From NCBI GenBank assembly GCA_018816665.1, contig JAHIVM010000293.1, positions 1 to 12,814 on the forward strand: a stretch of 12,814 nt of DNA. Reading direction: 5' to 3'. Source of the stretch: Candidatus Zixiibacteriota bacterium. Lineage in GTDB: Bacteria > Zixibacteria > MSB-5A5 > GN15 > FEB-12. Numbering within the stretch: the first letter of the stretch is position 1; every line of letters begins with the position of its first letter. The notes under the pieces are model-generated. The model was not told the origin of the DNA and searched no databases. It saw nothing but the letters and a program-made list of their open reading frames with translations. Position numbers and translations under genes: made by a program. Positions 7,530 through 12,814 of this stretch are shown here, piece by piece.

Positions 7530-8036
7530 TTAGTAGAAGTTTGTTTCCGACTGAACTCGGCCGGTTGACGCCAGAACGTTCAGCATCGAATAGGACAGCG
7601 ATACATCGGTTGCCGACATGAGGACGTAATTCCCCCCACCGGTAAATGACGCCGACCCGTTGGGATTAAACACCAGCACTCCGTTATCACAGTCCGTATA
7701 AATGAAGTTACATTCATGCGGCAGCGTGTCGACCACATAGGTCGAATCCCCATCGTCAAAGGTCATGTTTGACGGGCTGACGATATCCTGGAAAACCGTA
7801 ATCGTCCGGGCGTCCTGATCGACATATACGCCAAATGGCTGCTTATTTGAGATAGCATGAGACCGGGCCAGCCGCAGTTTGGAAATCAGATTCCGATTCT
7901 CCGAGCGGAATTGCTGTCTCTCCCAGGCTTTGGAAAACCTCGGTACGGCCATAGCCGCCACGATTCCGACCACAACAACGGTGATCATCAGTTCAATCAG
8001 CGTAAATCCGCGCTTCGTTCGCAATGTCTTCTTCAT
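7530..8036 (-). CDS. GspH/FimT-type pseudopilin
   Basis: 168 residues from the ATG at 8036. A short basic leader ends in KRG and is followed by FTLIELMITVVVVGIVAAMA, the class III (type IV pilin) signal: prepilin peptidase would cut after Gly10, and the conserved Glu5 of the mature protein is Glu15. The C-terminal half has the GspH/FimT pattern (RLARSHAISNKQPFGVYVD, VLVFNPNGSASFTGGG, then ASTGRV), so this is a minor pseudopilin rather than a major pilin. Cys109 and Cys116 could form a disulfide. An in-frame GTG at 8045 is possible, but GGTGA is well placed for the ATG. The gene is alone, with its own terminator, 311 bp from pilM. The protein would initiate or prime the filament that works with the PilMNOPQ complex. 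Confidence 0.93.
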   Translation of the reverse strand: MKKTLRTKRGFTLIELMITVVVVGIVAAMAVPRFSKAWERQQFRSENRNLISKLRLARSHAISNKQPFGVYVDQDARTITVFQDIVSPSNMTFDDGDSTYVVDTLPHECNFIYTDCDNGVLVFNPNGSASFTGGGNYVLMSATDVSLSYSMLNVLASTGRVQSETNFY

Positions 8037-8041
8037 CGCAA

Positions 8042-8046
8042 TCACC
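8042..8046 (-). promoter_or_regulatory. Ribosome binding site of the pseudopilin gene
   Basis: GGTGA lies 5 nt before the ATG at 8036. The alternative GTG at 8045 lies inside this site and has no comparable sequence upstream, so the ATG is preferred. Confidence 0.5.
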
Positions 8047-8144
8047 CAAATCCGGTTACGTGGTTACCGGGCCCGTCGGCAAAGTCCCCGCCGGTGGCGG
8101 ATACCTTCTGTCGGCATTCCCGGAGTATTGCCTGCCCCGGCAAA

Positions 8145-8160
8145 AGCAGAACACGTGCCG
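8145..8160 (-). promoter_or_regulatory. Candidate sigma-54 promoter of the pseudopilin gene
   Basis: Read on the minus strand the site is CGGCACGTGTTCTGCT. Against the consensus TGGCACG-N4-TTGCW it matches 10 of 12 defined positions, with both key dinucleotides present: GG (8159-8158) and GC (8147-8146), exactly 10 nt apart. Transcription would start near 8134, about 98 nt before the ATG. Pilin genes of several bacteria are known to be sigma-54 dependent under NtrC-type regulators. The call rests on sequence match alone. Confidence 0.55.
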
Positions 8161-8279
8161 CCCCGTCATATCTTTCGCTGGACGGATCGCCCTGATTGTC
8201 CGATAACGACTTAGACGGCCGCAACCGTAATATCGGGACTGTTCATGAACTTGCTCGGAGGTTCGGTTGTTGTCCTTAG

Positions 8280-8297
8280 TGTGGGAGCAATCCCACA
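8280..8297. repeat. Perfect 18-bp palindrome in the divergent control region
   Basis: TGTGGGA and TCCCACA form a 7-bp inverted repeat around GCAA. No T run follows on either strand. The centre is about 155 bp upstream of the proposed sigma-54 start of the pseudopilin gene, a usual distance for an enhancer-binding activator, and about 26 bp upstream of the -35 box of the protease promoter. It is a candidate operator for either or both genes. Confidence 0.45.
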
Positions 8298-8322
8298 GGT
8301 ATTGGATATGGGCGATTTCGCA

Positions 8323-8350
8323 TTGACAACCCGGGGTATTGGCGTACATT
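8323..8350 (+). promoter_or_regulatory. Sigma-70-type promoter of the protease gene
   Basis: A perfect -35 box TTGACA (8323-8328) is followed after 16 nt by TACATT (8345-8350), a 4 of 6 match to the -10 consensus. The start would be near 8357, giving a leader of about 56 nt before the ATG at 8413. Confidence 0.6.
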
Positions 8351-8400
8351 GAATAACGTACAAACCTCTCAGTGCCTCACGAATACAGCAGCAATTGTTG

Positions 8401-8406
8401 AAAGGA
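8401..8406 (+). promoter_or_regulatory. Ribosome binding site deciding the protease start
   Basis: AAAGGA lies 6 nt before the ATG at 8413. In-frame TTG codons at 8395 and 8398 have no such site and would extend the signal peptide pointlessly, so the ATG is chosen. Confidence 0.7.
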
Positions 8407-8412
8407 CTGTTC

Positions 8413-10797
8413 ATGACGCATCAGACGATTTTCAGGCTGCTTGCCTGTAGTTGCCTACTAGCGCTTGTCTTGCTGACAGCATCTCCGTCGCCGATGGCGG
8501 CAGATCTGGACGCCGGACCCATCCTGCGGCCAAAAGCCACCGAAGTCATCTCGGAACGGGCTCAGAGCTTCCTGCAGGACCGTGACGGAGAGGTGGTCAA
8601 AATCTGGGTGTTTTTCACTGACAAAGGTGTTTTCGATAAGAGCGGTTTTGAGCGGGCTGCAGCCTCGGTGACTCTCACCGAGCGCGCGCTGCGTCGACGG
8701 GCCAAAGTGGGCAAAGACCATGTTGTGTTCGCCGATCTCCCTGTCGCCACATCCTATGTAGATCAGATCGTGGCGATGGGCGGTTCGCACCGCCGTTCCT
8801 CACGCTGGTTGAATGCAGCGTCATTTGATATTCCGGCGGCACAACTAGAGTCCCTGGCGGACCTGCCGTTTGTTGCTCAGGTGAAACCGCTGGTGCAGTA
8901 CCGGAAGCCGGAAGTGATTGATGAGGGTGATCGCGGGGTGATCCGAAATCCATCGGGCACAAATGACGCCTTCGACTACGGTCTGTCACAAAGCCAGCTT
9001 CAACAAATCGGTGTGACGGCTCTGCACACGCAGGGTTATTCCGGCGAGGGCGTGACCCTGGCTATCATGGACACCGGGTATCGCAAAACCCATCAGGCAT
9101 TCGCAAATCATGTCGCATCCGGCCGAGTCCTGGCGGAGTGGGATTTTGTCCAGAATGACGGCAACACCGCCAACGAAAGCGGGGATGCCTCCAGCCAGTG
9201 GAACCACGGGACATATATCTGGTCGGTGTCCGCCGGTGAAGACGACGGCAACATTTACGGCCCTGCTTATAAGGCCAATATCATTCTCTGCAAGACTGAA
9301 AACGTCAGTTCCGAGACCCAGGTCGAGGAAGACAACTGGGTGGCCGCGCTGGAGTTTTCTGACTCGGTCGGCACCGATGTGATTACCACGTCGCTGGGCT
9401 ACTCGGATTTCGACAACGGCTTCTCATATTCGTTTGAGGATATGGACGGCCAGACCGCCACTATTTCGATCGCGGCCTCGACCTGCGACGGTCTCGGTAT
9501 TGTCATGTGCAATTCGATGGGCAATTCAGGACCATCGTCAGGTTCGCTGACCGCTCCGGCCGATGCCTTTGATATCCTGTCGGTCGGCTCGGTGAGTTCG
9601 ACCGGGGTTATCGCGTCGTCGTCCTCACGCGGTCCGACGGCCGACGGCCGGATCAAACCCGAGGTTTGTGCTCGCGGTGTCAGCACCCGCTGCGCCTCGC
9701 CCACGTCGGATGTCGGTTACACGTACGCCTCAGGAACCTCTTTGTCCACTCCGCTGGTTGCCGGCGCGGTATGCCTCCTGATCGAGGCACGACCGGACTA
9801 CACGCCGTCAATGATTCGCGAGACAATGAAAAATACGGCCAGCCAGGCTGCCACGCCTGACAACACATACGGCTGGGGCATCCTGGACATGGAAGCCACC
9901 CTGTCCTGGGGCGCGTCCTTTGCGGCCGCCAACAACCAGGGCGATGCGCCCCTGACCGTTGAGTTCGCCGAGAATTCGGAGTTGACGGCTACTGAGTGGC
10001 TGTGGTATTTCGGGGACGGCGACAGCGCAACAATTCAGGCCCCCACTCATGTGTACGAGCTGCCCGGTTCCTACGATGTCACGCTGACCGTTCAGACTGA
10101 CCTCGGCGAATTCTCTTACACCCAGCCCAACCTGGTTCGTGTAAAAGGCGATACCCTGCGTATAGCCAGGGACTCCGTTTTTGCCGGGCAGGACATAGCG
10201 TTGTCGGTAAACTTGTTTAACACGCAATACCTTGAACAGATTGTCGTGCCGTTCCAATTTGACCCCACCTCCCTCGGCCTCGTGTTTGACAGCGTCAGCC
10301 TGGGATCCCGTACGGCATACTTCGAGAATATTCGCATCATCGCTTTCGACCCCTTCAATCACCGGTATACGATTGAGATGTCGGCCGATATGGGCGGCGG
10401 TTCGCCACCGCTGGTTCCGGGCGACGGCGAGATCATGAGAATGCACTTCGGAACCGACCCAACGGTGTTGGGTGGCGTCGCAACTCCCGTGGATACTACC
10501 GCCGCCAGTTCCAGCATGGCTCTGCTGGTCTCACCGGACTGGAGCTACGAACCGATTTCCTACGGCGGTGAAATCGCCACGAAACAGATTCTGCGCGGCG
10601 ATGTTGATTACTCGAACGACGGCTGGATTGACATCGGTGATTTGACCTACCTTATCGAGTACTTGTTCATCCAGGGTCCCCCGGCAGTGACTTTGCAGTC
10701 GGCGGACGCCAATGCTGATCTCAGCATCGACATCGGCGATCTGAATCGATTAATAGAGTACCTGTTTATCAACGGTGAGGCACCGCCCACCCCGTAG
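8413..10797 (+). CDS. Exported subtilisin-like (S8) protease with PKD, cohesin-like and dockerin domains
   Basis: 794 residues. A Sec signal (hydrophobic about 7-28) precedes a prodomain-like region (about 40-170) and the S8 catalytic domain with the triad Asp220 (AIMDTGY), His265 (NHGT) and Ser443 (SGTSLSTP); Asn371 in GNSGP is the likely oxyanion-hole residue. After it come a PKD domain (about 507-577; WYFGDGDS, then HVYELPGSYDVTLTV), a cohesin-like beta domain (about 580-715; starting DTLRIARDSVFAGQDIALSV), and a C-terminal dockerin-type pair: loop 1 at 730-743 (helix LTYLIEYLF) and loop 2 at 765-776 (helix LNRLIEYLF). Dockerin-type repeats bind calcium and dock on cohesins. The gene stands alone on the plus strand, with its own promoter and a strong terminator. 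It is probably a secreted or surface-held protease. The cohesin-like call rests on fold-like sequence features and is the least certain part. Confidence 0.93.
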   Translation: MTHQTIFRLLACSCLLALVLLTASPSPMAADLDAGPILRPKATEVISERAQSFLQDRDGEVVKIWVFFTDKGVFDKSGFERAAASVTLTERALRRRAKVGKDHVVFADLPVATSYVDQIVAMGGSHRRSSRWLNAASFDIPAAQLESLADLPFVAQVKPLVQYRKPEVIDEGDRGVIRNPSGTNDAFDYGLSQSQLQQIGVTALHTQGYSGEGVTLAIMDTGYRKTHQAFANHVASGRVLAEWDFVQNDGNTANESGDASSQWNHGTYIWSVSAGEDDGNIYGPAYKANIILCKTENVSSETQVEEDNWVAALEFSDSVGTDVITTSLGYSDFDNGFSYSFEDMDGQTATISIAASTCDGLGIVMCNSMGNSGPSSGSLTAPADAFDILSVGSVSSTGVIASSSSRGPTADGRIKPEVCARGVSTRCASPTSDVGYTYASGTSLSTPLVAGAVCLLIEARPDYTPSMIRETMKNTASQAATPDNTYGWGILDMEATLSWGASFAAANNQGDAPLTVEFAENSELTATEWLWYFGDGDSATIQAPTHVYELPGSYDVTLTVQTDLGEFSYTQPNLVRVKGDTLRIARDSVFAGQDIALSVNLFNTQYLEQIVVPFQFDPTSLGLVFDSVSLGSRTAYFENIRIIAFDPFNHRYTIEMSADMGGGSPPLVPGDGEIMRMHFGTDPTVLGGVATPVDTTAASSSMALLVSPDWSYEPISYGGEIATKQILRGDVDYSNDGWIDIGDLTYLIEYLFIQGPPAVTLQSADANADLSIDIGDLNRLIEYLFINGEAPPTP

Positions 10798-10816
10798 CGA
10801 CAAACTGATGCAGAAT

Positions 10817-10854
10817 AAAACGACCGAATCGGGGATTCCCGGTTCGGTCGTTTT
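10817..10854. terminator. Bidirectional intrinsic terminator between convergent genes
   Basis: A 12-bp perfect inverted repeat (10817-10828 with 10843-10854, AAAACGACCGAA and complement) continues after one T-G wobble into CGGG/CCCG (10830-10833 with 10838-10841) around a GATT loop, giving 17 pairs. The outer AAAA/TTTT supplies a T run on both strands, so it can end the protease transcript (plus) and the aminopeptidase transcript (minus). It lies 20 bp after the first stop and 19 bp after the second. Confidence 0.92.
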
Positions 10855-10872
10855 GCTTTGTCGACTGACGGA

Positions 10873-11973
10873 CTAGATAGTGAATTTGCCGTTTTTGTAT
10901 ATGACCTTGCCGTCGGCAAGAATCTCCCCACCCTTCTTGAGATCGCACACCATGTCCCAGTGAATACCGGACTTGTTGATGCCACCGGCCTCGGGAATGG
11001 ACGCCCCCACCGCCATGTGACAACTGCCTCCGATTTTTTCATCGAACAGCGTGTTGCCGGTTGAGCGGGTGATTTCATAGTTAGTACCGACCGCAATCTC
11101 GCCTACGCGACGGGCACCCGGATCGATATTGAGCATCGCCTTGAGGTAGTCCAGGTTCTTCGAGGCGCTTTCTTTTATTACTTTTCCGGCCTTGAGTTCG
11201 AGGCGCACATCCTCAACCTGCCGTCCAATGTAGTTGGCCGGATACGTGAACTGAATGCATCCCTCAACCGTATCTTCGAGCGGACTGGTAAACAGCTCGC
11301 CGTCGGGGAAATTCTCCGTTCCGTGACAGCTGATCCACTTCCGCCCTTTGACACGCATCTTGAGATCGGTCGTGGCCGAACGGATGTGCAGATGATCAAC
11401 GCGATTGAGAATTTTCGCCAGCCGTGTCTGTTCCTTCTCGACCTTCTTCCAGTGTTTTACCGGATCGGCGGCATGAATGTGACCGGCCCGGTAGACGAAA
11501 TCCTCGTACTCCGACAACGACATCTCAGCCTGCTGGGCATCGGCATGAGTGGGAAATTGCGTGCCGACCCATGTCAGGGAACCGTCGCCCATCCGCTTGA
11601 ACAACTTGCTCATGAGCGGTCGCTTGGCCTGAGCGTTGAGGGCTTGTTTTTTGGGGTCGACCCCGGACAGGTGTTTTGTGTTCTGAGAACCCCAGATGGC
11701 TATGAGGGCGTCCATCTTGTTGACCTCGTTCCTCACCAGCGGCGAGATATACTTCATTTGCGCCGGAGTCGCATGCTTGAAGTAGTATTCCTCATTTCCG
11801 GGGATAGTAATGTCCGTGTACGGAAAAGCGCCCAGATCCAGGGCCTCTTCGTAGCAGGCGGTAATCAGCGGCAACGAAGCTATTTCTCCCCTGATTTTGA
11901 CCAGTTTCCCTTTCTTGAGCTTCAGGGAATAGTGAACCAGGACTTTGGCCAGTTTGCGTACGCGCGGGTCCAT
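10873..11973 (-). CDS. M29-family metallo-aminopeptidase
   Basis: 366 residues, near the usual 360-410. It resembles the thermophilic aminopeptidase family (AmpS/AmpT/AmpII), cytoplasmic two-metal exopeptidases that release N-terminal residues. Family features seen: N-terminal LAKVLVHYSLKLKKGKLV, then NFPDGELFTSP (Glu226), GEIAVGTN (Glu292), LFDEKIGGSCHMAVG (Glu312, His319) and SGIHWDMVCDL (His338, Asp340). By spacing these are the expected metal ligands; the assignment is by analogy with AmpT as I remember it. The Tyr normally seen seven residues after the first His (G-x-x-Y-P) appears to be Ile326 here. GGAGG lies 6 nt before the ATG. It lies 46 bp after the alkyltransferase gene, probably in the same operon. 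Confidence 0.93.
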   Translation of the reverse strand: MDPRVRKLAKVLVHYSLKLKKGKLVKIRGEIASLPLITACYEEALDLGAFPYTDITIPGNEEYYFKHATPAQMKYISPLVRNEVNKMDALIAIWGSQNTKHLSGVDPKKQALNAQAKRPLMSKLFKRMGDGSLTWVGTQFPTHADAQQAEMSLSEYEDFVYRAGHIHAADPVKHWKKVEKEQTRLAKILNRVDHLHIRSATTDLKMRVKGRKWISCHGTENFPDGELFTSPLEDTVEGCIQFTYPANYIGRQVEDVRLELKAGKVIKESASKNLDYLKAMLNIDPGARRVGEIAVGTNYEITRSTGNTLFDEKIGGSCHMAVGASIPEAGGINKSGIHWDMVCDLKKGGEILADGKVIYKNGKFTI

Positions 11974-12019
11974 GGTGATCCTCCGTCTTATCGATATGTC
12001 TGTTCGTGTTTCATAGGCT

Positions 12020-12538
12020 TTATACCAGAAGGTTCAGGGCGCCCTCGAGCTGTAGCAGTCGCACCTTCATGGCTCTTCCCCCGCCGTAGTTGCCGGGACC
12101 GGTGGCGGCCACCACCCGGTGACACGGTATCACCAGCGGCAGCGGATTGCGGGCATTGGCGGTTCCCACCGCCCGACTGGCACCGGGATTGCCGATAGCC
12201 TCAGCGATTCGGGCGTACGTGCGGGTGGTTCCGTACGGGATGCGCGCCACCTCGGCAAGAACGGCCCGGTGGAACTCCGTTGCCCTAATATCCAGCGGTA
12301 AGTCGAAAGCCTTTCGTGCACCGCGGAGGTACTCCCGAATCTGCTTTTCGGCGGTGAGGTTGATCGGTCCTCCCGAAACGAGCCTGACCCGCCCCAGTCG
12401 ATGACGCACTTCCCTGCGAAACCCCGGCTCATCGCCGGACGGTAACCAGATCAGAACCAGCGCGGTTTCGGTGGCGGCTGTGCGTATGACACCGAACTCG
12501 GAATCAAAGGCATGTTCGTAAATGTCCGTGTCAGCCAC
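12020..12538 (-). CDS. ogt: Methylated-DNA-protein cysteine methyltransferase
   Basis: 172 residues from a GTG start. The C-terminal domain carries the full family signature: FHRAVLAEVARIPYGTTRTY, the SRAVGTANARNPLPLVIPC stretch with acceptor Cys139 in PCHRVV, then GNYGGGRAMKVRLLQLEG. It repairs O6-alkylguanine in DNA by irreversible transfer of the alkyl group to the Cys. The N-terminal domain (about 1-80) is short and diverged, as in Ogt-type enzymes. No ATG lies near; an in-frame upstream codon at 12580 would put 50 bp inside the phosphatase gene, whereas GTG at 12538 overlaps the phosphatase stop by 8 nt, implying coupled translation. Whether it is Ogt or a short Ada-type enzyme cannot be settled. 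Confidence 0.93.
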   Translation of the reverse strand: MADTDIYEHAFDSEFGVIRTAATETALVLIWLPSGDEPGFRREVRHRLGRVRLVSGGPINLTAEKQIREYLRGARKAFDLPLDIRATEFHRAVLAEVARIPYGTTRTYARIAEAIGNPGASRAVGTANARNPLPLVIPCHRVVAATGPGNYGGGRAMKVRLLQLEGALNLLV

Positions 12539-12814
12539 GGTATGCCCCGCTTTCGAGAAACGACGGCAGCGCGGCGACATCGGCTATCATGTAGTCGGGC
12601 CGCGACGACAATAGCTCATCGCGTCCGTCATAGAGCGGTTCCACGGCGACAGCTATCATGGGCACGGCATGGGCCGCATAGATGTCATTAATGGTATCCC
12701 CGACCACGAGCGCATCGGCGGCCTCCGCCCCCATGCGCCGAAGCGCAAGGTGGAAAGCATCGGGGGCCGGCTTGACATGCTCCACCTCGTCACAGCCCAC
12801 CAGGGCGGCAAAGT
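12531..12814 (-). CDS. HAD-superfamily phosphatase, partial (C-terminal part)
   Basis: The last 94 codons of a gene that runs in from the right edge; the start is not in the window. HAD motifs III and IV are visible: VKPAPDAFHLAL with the conserved Lys, and VVGDTINDIYAA with the conserved Asp residues of GDTxxD. This is the pattern of phosphoglycolate phosphatase and beta-phosphoglucomutase-like enzymes. The nucleophile Asp of motif I would lie outside the window, so the substrate cannot be predicted. It is first of the visible genes of a probable operon with the alkyltransferase, whose start overlaps its stop. Confidence 0.88.
   Translation of the reverse strand, partial: FAALVGCDEVEHVKPAPDAFHLALRRMGAEAADALVVGDTINDIYAAHAVPMIAVAVEPLYDGRDELLSSRPDYMIADVAALPSFLESGAYRG

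Noticed and set aside
8160..8200. Segment in the pseudopilin upstream region resembling part of a c-di-GMP-I riboswitch (CAGGGC...CC...CGAAAGA...GACG on the minus strand)
   Set aside because: The conserved GACGCAAAGCC core and the second helix are absent, and the segment lies upstream of the proposed transcription start, so the likeness is judged to be chance.
8056..8349. Small frames on both strands between the pseudopilin and protease genes (for example 8056-8349 minus, 7879-8214 plus)
   Set aside because: No ribosome binding sites, no family-like sequence, and they overlap the promoter elements of both flanking genes.
9808..10446. 212-codon minus-strand frame inside the protease gene
   Set aside because: It is antisense to the PKD and cohesin-like region of a clearly real gene and resembles no protein family.
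11323..12198. 291-codon plus-strand frame opposite the aminopeptidase and alkyltransferase genes
   Set aside because: It spans two well-supported minus-strand genes and the gap between them; its product has no recognisable domain.

Overview
The window holds a type IV pilus / secretin assembly locus followed by a secreted protease and a small housekeeping operon. The organism is probably an uncultured bacterium of the FCB group, most likely Zixibacteria or a relative. This is inferred from the moderately GC-rich sequence, the Gram-negative envelope machinery (secretin, lipoprotein) and above all the C-terminal dockerin-type tail of the protease (GDVD...IDIGDLTYLIEYLF...GPP), a style abundant in Zixibacteria-like genomes. 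No marker gene is present, so the assignment is tentative.

Minus strand, 1-7218 (transcribed right to left): pilM, pilN, pilO, an AMIN-PilP fusion and a short pilQ-like secretin form one compact operon. Gaps are 10-24 bp, and pilM and pilN are separated by 11 bp. The operon closes with a clear intrinsic terminator at 1932-1967. Beyond it, apparently as a separate unit, lies a long lipoprotein of tandem Ig-like (Big_1/invasin type) domains that runs off the left edge. PilM (cytoplasmic actin-like), PilN and PilO (inner membrane), the PilP module (periplasm) and the secretin (outer membrane) would together form the envelope-spanning alignment complex. The unusual point is that the peptidoglycan-binding AMIN domain, usually at the N-terminus of PilQ, is here on the PilP-like protein, separated from the PilP domain by an Ala/Pro/Lys-rich linker of more than 200 residues. 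The secretin itself has only N0-N1-secretin modules.

7219-7529 is a non-coding control region upstream of pilM with a 20-bp perfect palindrome and, at its far end, the terminator of the next gene. 7530-8036 encodes a GspH/FimT-type pseudopilin on the minus strand. 8037-8412 is a divergent control region. It holds a good sigma-54-type promoter candidate facing the pseudopilin, an 18-bp palindrome suitably placed to be an activator site, and a sigma-70-type promoter facing the protease.

Plus strand, 8413-10797: an exported subtilisin-like (S8) protease with an intact Asp/His/Ser triad, a PKD domain, a cohesin-like domain and a dockerin pair, so both partner types of a cohesin-dockerin pairing lie in one chain. 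A 17-bp-stem bidirectional terminator (10817-10854) separates it from the convergent minus-strand genes.

Minus strand, 10873-12814: a partial HAD-family phosphatase, an O6-alkylguanine-DNA alkyltransferase and an M29-family aminopeptidase, probably one operon of general metabolism and repair, unrelated to the pilus genes. No tRNA, rRNA, CRISPR array, insertion sequence or phage gene was seen.
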